Shown: positions 22,310 to 35,641, counted from the stretch's first letter. The stretch is DNA of 64,000 nucleotides from Austropuccinia psidii (GCA_023105745.1 JALGQZ010000011.1:14165975-14229974), one strand, 5' to 3'. The notes: generated by a model from the sequence alone, not told the origin. Program-made: numbers and translations.

Positions 22310-23290
22310 AGTATTTACTCTTGAAATGTATAGGTTTCAGGCTGAGTCTATAATAAAGCTATGAAATTGTATTTAAAACTTTAATTCCGGTTGAGACCTT
22401 GTTATTTCTATAAAAAAAATATCTTCTAATAGTAGAAAGAAGGGCTCTGCTATGAATCATAGTTGTTATGAGCACTTCTGAAAGCCCAGGATGTATTGGA
22501 TATCAGTTCATCGACTATAATAAGCAATAAAATACTATTATGAGAGTATAACCTGATTCCTTTCCAAGAGTATAGCTGTTTTTGATAGCTGTACTACATA
22601 GGAATGTAAGATAAGGGTGGGTATTTCTCGTTTGAGAAGAGGAAGGTCCCTTTTTATCCTGAAAATGGGTGAATAGGTCCTCTAAGCCTGTTCACATAGG
22701 AAGAGTGTAGATTTTTCCCTTCCAAGAATTGTCTTGTGGTTGTTACCACACCTGTATAACCTGTATTGGGCTCATATGTGGTTTTGAAACCATATCTGGG
22801 AAGTTTACACCAATACAGGGGTAAATTTTTCATTTGGGGGCCACATAGCCCTCTTCTGACATTTATGATGTGTAGAATTCTGTACAGAACCTGTATGGGA
22901 AACCCATATTGACCAAACTATGAGGTATGGAAGAATAAAAAAGCTTCTTTGTAGATTTGACACCTCATATTCAAGGATATGGGAAATTATCCCACAGCAA
23001 AGGTGTATTGGCCCAACTGTTATATTTTAACCTTAAAGATGCCATACCTTTGTAATTTTTCAAGATATTGAGCTCAAAGTTGGCTCATTGTGTATTCATA
23101 GATGAGGACTACACAATAGTACCTCATTTGATATAGATAGAATTATATATGCAAAAGCTAGGTCATTTCTAATTTCCATTATTCAGATATGAATTTCTCT
23201 CAGATATGAATTTCTCTCAAACCCTTTATGGAACTTTTTTTCTCCCTAATGTTTGTTCTAGATGCTTTATTTGGGGAATGGATGGAACCA
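22310..23290 (+). repeat. Repeat family E, copy 1
   Basis: Homologous to 26975-27891 in order: GGCTGAGTCTAT, TGAGCACTTCTGAAAGC, GAGGAAGGT, TTTTTATCCTGAAAATGGGTG, TGGGCTCATATGTGG and a CTAGATG...GGGGAA block. The two copies differ at many positions. No open frame is shared, so it is non-coding: perhaps an LTR or a non-autonomous element. A 10-bp inverted repeat, CCTGTATTGG / CCAATACAGG (22760-22819), is part of it. Confidence 0.65.
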
Positions 23291-25229
23291 GCAGATAGCC
23301 CTAATTTTTCTTTTTCAAAAATGACCCCAGTTTACATATTTCAAACCAAAACTGTATAATTTAGATCAGAGGTCAATATTTTATTTACCCTTATTTGGCT
23401 ACAATTTAGCATTGAATTCTGTAGTTTTTATTACAGCTCAATTTGGCTGGTACCATTAAATAGCCTTTACTGAAAGCTTAAATTTGAATACCCATTTGAT
23501 GGGATTAAACCTATTTCTCTGGATTTTAGATGAGAGGTAAACATGAAGGTTTATGATCAGCAATTACTTTGAGCTTGAATAAATTTGTGATTCTTATTCC
23601 TGTAATTATGAGAGATATATTTGGAAAATGGTGTACTTCCTCTTTCTTTCTATAGCTTTTGAGCTTTGCTTCTCAGATCCATGTTTTGGTTGTATTATAC
23701 TCTAACATTAGTTTATGGTGTTTTGGTTGTTATGCTTGTGCTCTGCTTTTGAGTCACAGGCTGATAATATATCTCTGGGATAAATTTTATTTATGTATCT
23801 TTTTCTTTTGTTGAATTTCAAAGTCTCTTAATAACATTATGAGTAACCCTTTGAAAAACAATTAATACAAAGCACAGGCAATTAAAATCAATTCAAAAGG
23901 GCTCAAAATTATTAAAATTAAACTGAATAAAAGATAATACTTCTAAATAATTAAGTAAAATCAAGAATGAGAGAGAAAAATAAAAAATGAAAAAGAGAAT
24001 TGCTAACTGCATTCCGGAAGTTGGCAAACACAATGCAAATATGGTATTTATTTACCACAAAAAAGGCATGCGTTTAGCAACACACCTACTAAAGAAATGT
24101 GAACATCTTGCTTAATGAAAAACAGCATTCTCCCAAAGCATTGTCAGCTTCCTCTTTAGCCATATTTTAGGTTATTTTTTCTTATTATTTCCTTTCAAAA
24201 GAAAAATACAAAAAAAATTAATAAAAAAGACAGGAGTTTTTTTTCTAAAAAAAAAAGAACATTTTTTGGATAATAAAAAACCTTATTCTTTTTATCAAAA
24301 AAAGGAGGTTTTCTTTATCAAACCAAAAACTTATTTTTTAGAAAGACAATAAAGCTTTATTTGGTTAAAAAAATCAAAAAAGTACTTTATTTAAAATAAA
24401 AAATACTTTTTTTATAACAGAAAAGTCTGTTACATAATAAAACTGTTTTTTATAAAAAAAATCAAAACATGAATTAGTTTTTTCAAAAAAGCCACAAGTT
24501 TTGATAAGGAGCCAAAGGCTTTTTTAAAAAAAGAAAAAAAATTTTGGAAAAGACCAACACTTTTTTCTATAAGAGCCAAAAGGTTTTTTCAAAAAAACTG
24601 TTTGTGACATGAATGGCTTTTAAAAACACATTTTGGGCTATTTTATAAAATCCAACATGATTATTTGAAATAATAAAGAGGGTTGTTTAGAAATATTTGT
24701 CAAGTTCTTTTGAGACCAGGGGTAATTATTACCAAAAATCATCAAAATATTTATTCAAAAACAAAACTGAAAGTTATTTCAATAGAAAAAACCAAAAGTA
24801 CCAGGAATATAGCGCCAAATCTATTCTCAAAAAGCTTTAATTATTTTGTGAATGTAAGTTCCCCCAAAAAGGAGAGATATATTATTAAATTTAGCACCTG
24901 AAATCCCAAATAAAGTTTTTTTCTCCACATAGGAAAATTCAATTTTTACTTACTTTTATCACTCACCAAACATTTAACCTCCAAAAAGAAAGTTTTTTCC
25001 CCAATAGACAAGATCTGTCAAAAAAAACTCTATATTTTTCATTTTTTCCCTCCCAAGGCTTCTTAAACTTAAATCCTACCTCATTATAATATTTTGTGAG
25101 TTTTACTCCTCACATTCTCCATTTTTTCAATTCCCTCATTTTTAAGATCCATTTTTTCAACACACTTTCCTCACTTAACGTATTCTATGTTATTTTTTTT
25201 TGTCCTATTAAATGGAAATAGTCCGTCAT
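23291..25229. other. Unassigned DNA with dense A- and T-tracts
   Basis: From about 24180 to 24660 runs of 6-10 A or T alternate (for example TTTTTTAAAAAAAG), and the strand then stays A-rich. A 72-codon frame at 24683-24901 has no recognised feature. An 18-bp direct duplication lies near 23184-23219. No gene is seen. Confidence 0.4.
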
Positions 25230-26160
25230 GCTCGATCCACCCCCTAAAGGTTAATTTAAGTCAGATGAAATCTTGCTTCAAAATTGCAAGGAGGTTGGAA
25301 TGGCTGAAGGCGTTGCAGTTTTTGAAAGAAGGTCAAAGTATAAAAACCTTGAATTTAAAATAAGATGTGACTGACCTAGACCCATTAGTCACGGGCTTCA
25401 TGATCAAACACATTAGCCAAAAAGAAATATTGATGATGATTTTGATCTTTATTCAAAAAAAATAATATTATGAGCTTTTGACCCTCAAGGTTATCAGCCC
25501 TGAACATAATCAAGCGTTATTCTCCAACCATTTGGCCCATTCAACATAAAAGAAACTGAATGAAGAATACTCCTCTCAAGTTTCTCTCAACAGATTTAAA
25601 TATGAAGCCCCATCAAGACCAAGCCAAACTGTTGGCTCAAATGGAAGATTCAAGACTAATCATTATTGAATACACTTATGATTAAAAATACAGGGAAAAA
25701 AGGAATTTACTAAAGTAAGGAAGACTATTTTAATTCTTTCTGATACCCTCAAACTGTATAGTTTTGTTCACCTCCTCCAATCAAATAATTCGGGTCACAT
25801 CTACACATTGTTTTTCTGCCATCCAAAATCTTTTAAGCTCTTAAATTGGCTCCCCCATGAAATAGTTATGGCTTCAATTGAAAAGACCAAAAAAACACAA
25901 CCTTCCACTCTTCCATATTATTGGATTCAACAAAGCATACAAAAGGATTTTGTGGCATTTTCCTAATTTATGGATGGAACCAAAATCTCTGACTCTTTGG
26001 GCCTTCGGAAATTCAAACCCAGGATACTGGAAGTCCATGGCCTACCCAACCCCCCTGCCTTTGATGAACTACCTTAAGGGGGTATTTTCAAGATCAAAAA
26101 TTATTTTGTGCACTTGGCACATCAACAAAATTGTACTCCCCATATTATCAAAGTCTTAGG
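25230..26160 (+). pseudogene. Relic of a MULE/FAR1-type transposase
   Basis: Three pieces in order resemble Mutator-like transposases of fungi: VFERRSKYKNLEFKIRCD followed by a stop (about 25310-25375), like the FAR1 DNA-binding region; FFCHPKSFKLLNWLP (25810-25855); and, after a frame change at an A-run, HNLPLFHIIGFNKAYKRI (25896-25949) with ILCTWHINKIVLPI (26101-26142). IIGFN and CTWHIN are typical for the catalytic core. Stops and frame changes show it is dead. No terminal inverted repeats were found, so the element borders are unknown. Confidence 0.6.
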
Positions 26161-26974
26161 ATATACCAAAAGGACAATAAAATTGATGACTTGATGGAAT
26201 AAGATGAATTATTTTTTCCTTTTTTGGCTAATTCAATACTCAGAGTTGATAATTCTTTCTGGATCTGCTTCAGGTTGTTAGCTGACCCCTCTTTCATGGC
26301 TTCCAGACCAAATATTAGAAATTTTAATCAACCAATTAAAAGTGGAATACTATTTAAATGAATTTAATAGAAGTGTCACTTGGTTTAAAATGGAGTACTG
26401 TTGGGATTTAGGCTTAAACGGTACTATTAATGGTATAAATGAATTGAATCACTTTTAAGTGAGAGCGCTTAATATTTCTAAAATAAAATGTAAGTAATCT
26501 TAAATGTAAAAATATATTTGGGTAAGAGCTCTGAGGATTAAATCAAAGAGAGTTAATCCTCTTTAAATATTGTATTTAAAAATTTAAAATCAAAATAATA
26601 TGAAATAATCTTTTTTGAATGAGGAAAGATATTTTATAGCAGCATGAGAAGATATAACAACGAGATTGATGACATAGTGGGAGCTTTATAATATGACATA
26701 TCTAGTAATCCATCATACCAACAAGATTTAATTCATATTATAATAATATGAGTTCAGGTATCTGAAATCTATACCAAATAATAAAAGAAAATGGGACAAA
26801 AATTTAAAGAAAGTAATTGAATTCTGTATAGCAGGTAAAGTTTTACGAGCTTGCAGGCTCACATAGATGGTTCACTCATCTCAAGAAGAAGAATTTCATG
26901 AAAATTAGGCCAGTTTGCAAAATCAGGCCCCTGCAGCAATTTTCAATTTTTTGAGCACTACTTGGACACCCTTA
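26161..26974. other. Unassigned AT-rich DNA after the MULE relic
   Basis: It may hold the eroded 3' part of the transposase (about 26215-26400, no clear motif). GCAGGCTCACA near 26860 resembles LTR ends of families B-F, but no matching body was found. No gene is seen. Confidence 0.3.
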
Positions 26975-27891
26975 AAACTGTTGGGCTGAGTCTATGATGA
27001 AGATATTTAAAATTTATTTACAGATTTAAATATGACTGTGACACAGTTCTATAATGATAAAAATAGTTTTTTATGTATTTTGGGGGCTTTACTATGAGGA
27101 GATAGTGGTGGTGAGCACTTCTGAAAGCACACGATGCAGTGGTTTCCAATTGACTAACTATAACAAACACTACAATAATTATGATTTAAAGTATACTTGA
27201 TAATTTTACAAGAGTATAACTGTCAGTAAAAGGTTGTAATACATAATAATTCAAGATCAGTATGGGATTCCCCTTTTGGGTAGAGGAAGGTACCTTTTTA
27301 TCCTGAAAATGGGTGGAAAGGACCTCTGGTCCTGTCCACATAGAAAGAGTGAATATTTTTCACTTCCAGGGAAAGTATTGTCGTTATTAAACAGCCTGTA
27401 TAGAATATATTGGGCTCATATGTGGCTTTGAAACCATAGATGGTTACCTTTCACCAATACAGGGTGAAATATTTCATTGAGGGTCCTCACATATGTGTTA
27501 TGACAGGTTGGATGTTAAAATTATGTCAGCACATGTAAGTGGGCCCTGTATTGTTCCCACTATCAGGGATTCAAATAGAAACACACTTTACTGTGGTGTT
27601 GACACCTCATATTCATAATTGTGGGAGACTGAACCACAGTATTGGATCTTATCCAATCTTGTGGGACTTTAACATTGAAACTGTCGTAGCTTTTTCAATT
27701 TTGAAGAGAGAACTCAAAACTGGCTCATTTTGTAGCCCTTGATTGGTTCTACACAATGCTTACTCATTTTTTTAGGGAAAAGCTATACCAAGTTCAAATT
27801 CCATTTTTGACTTATTGATTCATTATGAATCTTGTATTGAATTTATTTTCCCAATAAAATTTTCTCTAGATGGGTTATGGGGAAATGGAGG
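26975..27891 (+). repeat. Repeat family E, copy 2, cut by a D LTR
   Basis: Matches copy 1 (22310-23290) in block order up to CTAGATGGGTTATGGGGAA, then stops at the start of the D LTR at 27892. The copy is therefore older than that insertion, and its continuation should lie right of the window. Confidence 0.6.
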
Positions 27892-30032
27892 TGTAAGGTT
27901 TGTCTATGAAACTCTTGATAATAGTAACAGATTACAAGACTAATATGAGCATCCTCAGTATAAAATATAACTCAAGCAAATATTATGACCACAAATCAAT
28001 ATGATTATTAGAAATAACCATAAAAAAAGGAAGTAATCATTATCAAATAACTTACTAATAGAAAAATCTTAATAATTATAAGAAGTTATAATTACTCTAA
28101 TGTTGTTATAGTCACTGATAGTTATGGTAATAATAAATAAAAATTCTCTTAATGAGTTGATTATATGTGGTAAATAATAATATTTATCCCCTTATAAGTG
28201 ATTTAAATATTATTAATAAAAGAAATATCACATACACTTTGGAGAGATAAATCTTGTGGAGAAATTCTATATAAATAAACTAATATTAGATAAGAACATA
28301 TAGAAATTTGGAGAAAGTTTACTTATAGTAGTTATTCAATATGATTGGTCAAACAGAAACAATTACACTATTAAATAATGTCTATAAGCCAAAAACACAC
28401 CAAAAGAACATTTTTTTGAAGAAATGTAATAGTTTTATATGAAAAAAATCAAATCTTATAAGATTTTGGAGGAATTTGCAGATTTTAAAAGATATTTAAG
28501 ACAAAAATGTTATATGATAAAATATATTATTGGTGATTAAAAAAATATAATCTGAATTCTATGATTTAAATTCTTCATTCATAATTTATAAAGAGTGAAA
28601 TAACTCAAGAATTCATTTAATGATTAAATCTTATATTCAATAAACCTTTACCTGTTTAAATGTCTAACTTGATTTATTGAATGATTATGATTTTTATGGA
28701 TGAAAACACTGATGTAAAGGCTCTGTTTATGCCTTCAGAGAAGCTCTAATGATTCATACTGGCTATAGAGGACATGCTCAGATAAAAACTGGAAAAAATA
28801 CTTAAAAATAAGGTTCTTAACTTATGATAGCTTGTTTCAAATTGCAATTTGAAGCTGTCAGTTTTATTCTCAACTCAAAGGAAATTTAATCCTGTTTTGG
28901 GTAAATTATCCTACGTCTATCCATATCAAATTCAATCACATGAACAACTTAAAAATAAATTTTCAAGCAAAGATCTCTTGCACTGGATCTTTATTATTTT
29001 TTTGAATAAATCTTGATTTATATTGAGAATAATTAAAAAACCTAATTGCAAGGCTAATGACCAATAAATACTGCTTAAAAAATATACTTAAAATTTACTT
29101 TATACACAGATAGAATTTGATTCTAAGCTGTGTGAAATCTTCAAGAAAATCCATTGAGAATTGGGTTCTTAATGAATTGTTGAATTTATTACTATTTTTT
29201 TATTTAAAATAGCAATACACACCAAACCTCAACTTTTGATAAGGTTGAACACTTGTAATATTTAATTTTAAGATTATTTAATCTTGTTTGAGCTTACTTA
29301 AGCTTTGAAAGTTCTCAAAACCTTGATTAAAAGTCTGAATATGGGGATTTAACCTTTGGAAGATTGCAATTTTGGTCCCAACTGGGGAAAACCCAGTTTT
29401 AACTTTAATATTGGATCAGATTCTAATATTAAAGCTTTAATAAGGTTGCAAATTCTCCAATACAGGTGGACAGCCTTAATTTAGTCCTTGAAGATGCCAA
29501 ACGTTGGGTACCCTGTCTCTATTTGGCTTTTTGCCTTTGTCCAAGTTTATTGCAAGAATTTTGCACTGTTATTTATTTAAAGAAATAAAATGGCTTTAAA
29601 CACATTTCAATTGAGCTCATGCAGGATTTACAACCTGTATGTCAAATCCTCATCCAATTCAGTAAATATATACCACACCTTAATTTTAACTAAATTTTTG
29701 CAAGTTTTCATAAACCTCATGCAACCTCAAGCTTGAGGTTAAAATTAATAATTAAAACATCTCCAATAAAAGTTTTAAAAATGTATATTGGTACTGTTAG
29801 ATTCTCAAACCTTCCAATAAAATAAGAAAACGTTATTTTGGGGTATAACACCCTATTGGTCTACCCTAGGAATTCTTTTGGGATGAATCCAAAAATGAAA
29901 TAATAATTCTGAATTTTTTTTATCAAAAAAAGTTATTCTTGTCTTTTATTTCTTTTTTATTCTAAGTCAATTCTATAACTCTGTTCAAGACTAAAGAAAC
30001 TTCATAGAAAGCTATTTGTGACCTTAAGGGTA
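27892..30032 (-). repeat. D-family LTR, interrupted near its end
   Basis: Collinear with the solo D LTR (43829-46001): it starts TGTAAGGTTTGTCTATGAAACTC and runs to GGGTATG, about 20 bases short of the family end ...CAGGCTCACA. The missing end is replaced by the A-like LTR at 30033, implying that this repeat was split by insertion. It is in minus orientation. Confidence 0.75.
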
Positions 30033-30992
30033 TGTACCACAGGGCTCTTGGGAATAACAAGAGTGGCCTGGCACTCAGGAATTAAGAACTCACTAGGAGG
30101 TCTCTAAAAGAATGAAGAAACAATTGAAGACTATTCTCCTTAAGAAATATAAGAGAAGGCAAAAGTTATTCAGAAAATTAGAAAGGAAGCCAAAATCAAA
30201 AGATCCAGCCAAATGAATCCTCAATTCACTGTTTTAACCTGTCAGAGAGAACACTGGAATTAGTAAAGGATATGACCACCCATATTCACTGAAAGGAAAA
30301 GAAGAAGGTGCAAATGACTGACTTTTGAATATCAGTATGTAATTCCAAAAAAATGAAAAGAAAATAATAATAAAATAAATCCAATAGATCAATTAACTGG
30401 GGTAAAGTCCCTGGGGGTTGAGAGAGTGAAGATTATATGTGAATAGCCAAAAGACTGATCCTGATCCGTTAAAAACCAGATGTATGATTGGTATGCAGCT
30501 TTATTGACTTCTTTTGGAAAATAAAGATTCTCCATCTTGAGAAATGAGACTGTATTCTTGAATTCCCACAGCATATAAATGAATTGTCCAAAAGAGGCCA
30601 ATACCATACAGGTTGCTTTAATACAGCCTTTATGGACCAATCAACCTTTCCAAGAAGTGCTGGAGCTCTTGATATATTGAAAACTGACTTGAGAAATAAC
30701 AAACTCTTTACATTACTGTTGAGGAATCCTTGGCCAGTTTTCCCTTGAAGGAATACTGTTGGATAGGAAGTGACCAATACCTGAAGGTAAAGGTGATTGG
30801 TTTCCTCAAATGGTTGTCTGAGTATCCCCATGGTTCCAAAGCTTGAATCCTTTGAAGCCTTCCTGAAAATAAATTAATAAGCTGGTGACTGGATTTCAAA
30901 TGAAGTTATTGAGTGTTGAAAATTTTACCATCAAATATCTGACAAAAAATGGCACATAATGGTATAGAATACCATATATGCCCCATTCCTGC
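30033..30992 (-). repeat. A-like LTR (A'), cut by element C1
   Basis: Similar to the first ~880 bp of LTR A: CACAGGGCTCTTGG, AAGAGTGGCCTGGCACTCAG, ATGACCACC, TCAATTAACTGGGG and the GCA[C]ATAATGG...CATATATG block at the right end. The self-primer segment is kept at 12 of 14 bases (TAGATCAATTAACT). It stops where the C1 LTR begins at 30993. Confidence 0.7.
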
Positions 30993-32788
30993 TGTGAGCC
31001 TTAGAGGTATTTTTATATACCCAAAAGACCACAAATAATAAAATAAGATACAAATGTAAATAAAAGAAATTTATTTATATTAACAAGATAAAAATAAAAT
31101 ATAAATATAAAATTATATATAAAAATAAAAGTTTAATTGTATTTAAAAAGAAATTACATTAAATTTTAAATTTGTGAAAACACATTGTTACTTGAAACAA
31201 TTAAGTAAAAATGAATTTTCAACAAAAATACCAAAATTAAAATGTTTTTGGAAAAAAGCCAAATCAAAATTATCATAAGTTTTTTATCCTACAAATAAAC
31301 ATGAAAATTGTTTTACCATTGGACTCCTGATAAAAATAAAGGTGGGGTCACCTCTGGGTAAAATTTCTGTAACTCAACTCTAAATAAGCTTAAATTAAGT
31401 TTTTAGTATTTTCTGTACAAAAGTTGAAAATCATGAAAAACATAATGTGATTCACATCACGTGTGGTGTTAACCATCAAATTTTTTGTTAAAATTGAGGT
31501 GTTGTGTGTAGTTTAGAAGCTATGAGGAATTGAAGTATTTTCAATTGAAATGTCAAAATGTGTATTTGTATTACAAAAGTGAACTTCAATTTACACAAAA
31601 GGTGTCAATTATTACAGTAAGTGTATTGTAAAACTCAATTTAATTACATATGTAAATTACAAGTATAATACATGATGGGGAATTAAAGGAAAAATAAATT
31701 GGAACGATTGATTTGGGGGGAAGGAACTCTAGCTCTGAGGGGGAGCCATACCCCCAAAATCCTTTCTGGAAGGCATGAGATGTCAAAATACATACAAATG
31801 TTCATCACCTTTGGCCTGGAATTGAGTAACAGGGTCTGTGACTCAATGGATGATGAGGTTTGGATACCAACCAGGGAAGTTTTAACTGTTGCCAAGAGAG
31901 TAAAACTACTCTTAAGTTAAATCAATCTTAGTCATAACAGCTTTAACTGGCTTATATGATTCTTACACACATTCTGACGTGTTTTGAACAATCTAGAACA
32001 GGTATTACTATAGTGATGGCTGGTTCAAGGGTCTAAAATGGCTCAAACCAGCCCCTTTTGGCCCAAACCAGGGTTCAATGATGCCATAATTGGCTTTTCT
32101 GTTGTCAGAGTGTTTCCCATGACTGAAAAGAGTAACTTTCACTTTTTGAGTAAGGAAATTGATGACTATAAAAGAATGTCTTCTTAGCCCCACTCTTCTC
32201 TTCATGTTAGACTCTTTTCCTTTTATAATTAGTTTAAACACTGTTAAAACAATAAATAAAAGTTTCCAGCCACCCTTTTTTAATCATTTTAAACCTTTTA
32301 ACCATGTGAAAAATCACTATAATCACTTTTTGTAGCTCTTATAATCATTTTTACGCCTGAACCACCCCATAAGTGAATTAAAGCATCTTTTATCACTGTA
32401 AACTTTGGCACTTTGTTTCCAAATTTACTCTGGCCACTTCTGGGAATTTTTTCTCTTTAATAATCTTTTTAACGACTTTGTTCTTTAATTAATGGCTTGC
32501 AGTCCTTTGCTCAATTAATTCCAATTGAAATTGCTCTTGAAGAAATTTCTTTTGTAGCCTTAAATATCTCTTGGAGAGTATTTTTGGATAAATTTTTATT
32601 TTTGGTAAAAAAATCAATCTTTATAATATTATTTCTCATAATTATAAAGCTAAAAACAATAAATTTGGCATTTTTTCTCTTAAAAATACTATTTCATACC
32701 ATTTTTGATCAAATTTTCAACTTATACAAATTTTGAGGACAGGAAAAGTACTTGATTTTCAATCAAAGTTTCATATCCACACCTTAAA
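30993..32788 (+). repeat. Element C1 5' LTR (family C, 1,796 bp)
   Basis: Starts TGTGAGCCTTAGAGG and ends CCTTAAA, a one-base change from the family end CTTACA. It matches 1-918 over its right half and the reverse complement of 60873-62700 over its whole length. TATAAAAG at 32167-32174 is the likely core promoter. Confidence 0.9.
32167..32174 (+). promoter_or_regulatory. TATA box of the C1 5' LTR
   Basis: TATAAAAG, conserved in the three LTR-C copies of this window; probably drives C1 transcription. Confidence 0.5.
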
Positions 32789-32806
32789 TTTGGGGGCCCA
32801 GCCATG
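32789..32806 (+). other. Element C1 primer-binding site
   Basis: TTTGGGGGCCCAGCCATG begins right after the LTR. The TGGGGGCC core after two T residues follows the LTR in F as well (34912), and B has the same site with one G fewer on the minus strand (about 57216-57232). TGG at the start is as expected for pairing with a tRNA CCA end; the tRNA was not identified. Confidence 0.7.
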
Positions 32807-32880
32807 ATATTTTACCTGTGACATAATTTTTACTCTTTTCAAATATTTTTTCTAATATTCAAAAATTCAAAAACATATAA

Positions 32881-32885
32881 AAAAT
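32881..32885. repeat. Target-site duplication of element F (left, AAAAT)
   Basis: AAAAT directly before the F LTR. The same AAAAT follows the right LTR at 43560-43564. Confidence 0.85.
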
Positions 32886-34911
32886 TGTGAGCCTTTGAGA
32901 TATGACCACATACCCAATAAGGTCACAAAAAGACTCAGAACAATTATACCTTTAATATAATTATATTAAAATTACTTAGAATAATTATACATTAAGAATA
33001 ATTACTTAAATATACAAAAAATACCATAAATTGGTACAAAAATTGGTTCAACTTAAAAACCAATGAATCAAAATGTAAAATAAATTATACCATTGGATTC
33101 CCCATGGAAAAATACACATATACCATTTTTATGGCATATCTGTAAAGTCAATATTTAAGGAATTATAAGGTATAATACCTTATAAAAATCATAAAACCTT
33201 ATTTATCTCAATAACTAATGAATCAACATGTCAAATAAATTGTACCAGTGGTTTCCCCATGAAAATCCACACATAAAACAATTAATAAGCTAATTTCCAA
33301 TGTTAATACTTAAGGAATTATCCTGAATATATGCACTTTTTTGGTCAACGCATATATTCAAGGATCATAGCTAAAATCTTCTAAACTATACATGATAGAA
33401 TGATGAACCAAAAATAAAGTTACCACGTAATTAATGTAAGAACACAGATATGAACTTTATTTTACAAATTATAAACAAAGTTAAAACCTATGATGAATTA
33501 TTGATAAAAATCAACAGAGCTGTTGACCACTTTGTTGTGAAAGTGTTCCAAACTTAAAAAGAAGTATACAGTTGGATTCTCCTAGTTCATTCGTGAAGAA
33601 TGATGTAGTTTTTATTATAAAATTCAGGGTATAACCCCCTGAAATCAAGGTTTGAAGTTTAAAATATTGAATTTTGACAGAAAAGATGAGTTACAAGAAA
33701 AATCATCAAAATGAGAGTTTTGATGATGCAATGAAAAGCTCTTGGCAGCATAATAAAGTTATGCCAGGCTATCAGAATTCACTCTCTGAATTGCTGTAGC
33801 GTGTAAATCTTAAAAGTTATTAAGGATCAAAGTTTGAGCTTAATTTGAGCAGTTATGATCACATACTGTAACCTTAATTTAAGTTTAACAGTCTTAAGAG
33901 TGATACAATTGGTGAATACTATTAGTTTATGATTAAAACTAATAAAATCCACGAAATTTGGGGTTCTGCCAAGCCTCTGATGTCATCAAACTTAGAGTTA
34001 TAGTGATAACTCTAAATAATGGTGTAATAATGATGTAATATGGTTTGATCATGATGTAATCACCCTCAAACCTTAAAATATTGATCAATTCCAGTGGATA
34101 TGATCAGTACACGTCTACTAGAAGCCTGTTGGACTCTAGGAGGGAGGTATTTACTATAAATAGAGCTCTTTTTACTCTATTTACCCCTCAGACGCATCAA
34201 AAACATTAAATCAATTAAATAAAAGGTAATTTCTTTATTCTTTATATATAGAACTCTTATATTATTAAAAGACCAAAGACCATCTTAATATTAATCACTA
34301 TTTTTACGTGATTAAATCAATTCTTTAATTGTTTTTGTCATAAATCTCTCTATAAACTCATTTCCACGTAAAATCAAGAAATTTAGTAATTTTCTTTATT
34401 TTTTATTGTAAATACAATTTGAAAAAGTTGTATTATATTCTTTTGGCGTAAAATATCTCAAAATTATTACTTTAAGTGTTAAAAGTAGGTTATTTCATCT
34501 TATTATAATAATTGCTCTCTTATTATTACTCTTAATAATTCTTAATTAATATAAATAGTATTTATATTAATATATAACTTTAATATTAGTAATATTTTTT
34601 TTATTAATTGTTTTTTATTTATAAAAAAACAGTTTTTTACGCCTTTATTATTTGTTGGTAACAATAATAAAGAGCTTTATAATATATTAATTATTTTATA
34701 TTAATATATTATTTATAATATTATAATTTCATATAATATTAATTATATTATTATATTTATTTAATAATATAATATTTTTACGCCATGATAATAATATTTC
34801 TTTATTATCATTATTATTTTAATCTTATTTATTTCAATTATAAGGACATTCAGAGTACAATAAGTAATAAATTAGTAATTTTTACTTATTGTTTCATAGT
34901 CAAACCTTACA
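32886..34911 (+). repeat. Element F 5' LTR (2,026 bp)
   Basis: TGTGAGCCTTTGAGATATG at the left and CAAACCTTACA at the right. TATAAATA at 34155-34162 is the likely core promoter, with an R start expected near 34190. Confidence 0.95.
34155..34162 (+). promoter_or_regulatory. TATA box of the F LTR
   Basis: TATAAATA followed by GAGCTC and a pyrimidine-rich stretch ending CCCCTCAGACGCATC. It is repeated unchanged at 42822-42829 in the 3' LTR. Confidence 0.6.
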
Positions 34912-34930
34912 TTTGGGGGCCTGGCCGTGA
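34912..34930 (+). other. Element F primer-binding site
   Basis: TTTGGGGGCCTGGCCGTGA directly follows the LTR. It has the same TGGGGGCC core as C1, and B differs by one G. Primer tRNA not identified. Confidence 0.7.
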
Positions 34931-35641
34931 TATTTACTTAAAAGACCTTTAAAAAGATTCTATTTGGGTTTATCCAATAATAAATTATATTTATAATCAT
35001 AAAATTATATAATAATTTTATATTTTATTGATTTTAAAAGCTATTGAGGCATTTGGAAAGCAATTGTACTGTCTTACACGTGGTGTTTCACATCCTTAGA
35101 CTTGCAAGAACTTTCTTTGAGTGACTCTAGTGATTAAAAGAGATATTTTATAAATTAAAAGTAATTTTTATTATAATTTAATTTTATAAGAATCATATTC
35201 ATTTTTTATTTTATTCTTTAAAAATAAAAAAATATATAAAAAATATTAAAAAATATTAAAAACCAATAAAAAAGTTATTTTTATTCATTTTTATTCATTT
35301 CTTTATTTATTTCAATTTTTCAAAGATAAAAAAGCAATTTCTACGTGGAAAATTGCCATATCTTACCAAGAATAACACTTCTTATAAAAAGACTTATATT
35401 TATTTGTCTTTTTTAGTGTTTGAAGATAACCCAACAGAAGACAACCAAGCTACTGTTGAGAGATTTGTGGAAGAAACTTGTCAAAGTTCTCCAACACCAG
35501 TTATCACCAAAAGAAAGAAAGCTAAGAAATTAGACTTTCCAGGGCCCACCATTCAAGACTCTGAAGGTGAGCACCTCTTTTTAAATTGCCATAAAAGAAT
35601 TTTATTCTAAAATACTTTTATTCTTTCTTATTCTTTAAATT
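34931..35641 (+). other. Element F leader with splice-acceptor-like site and short upstream frame
   Basis: After a very AT-rich stretch, a pyrimidine run ends TTTTTTAG|TGTTTGAAG at 35416. From here an open frame without ATG runs to 35610 (VFEDNPTEDNQATVERF...), acidic then lysine-rich (KRKKAKKLD). Element B (VSSIKY...) and C1 (VSGNVS...) have a frame starting in the same way behind TAG|TGTCT. A leader intron that joins this exon to an upstream start is inferred; the donor was not found. Confidence 0.45.
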
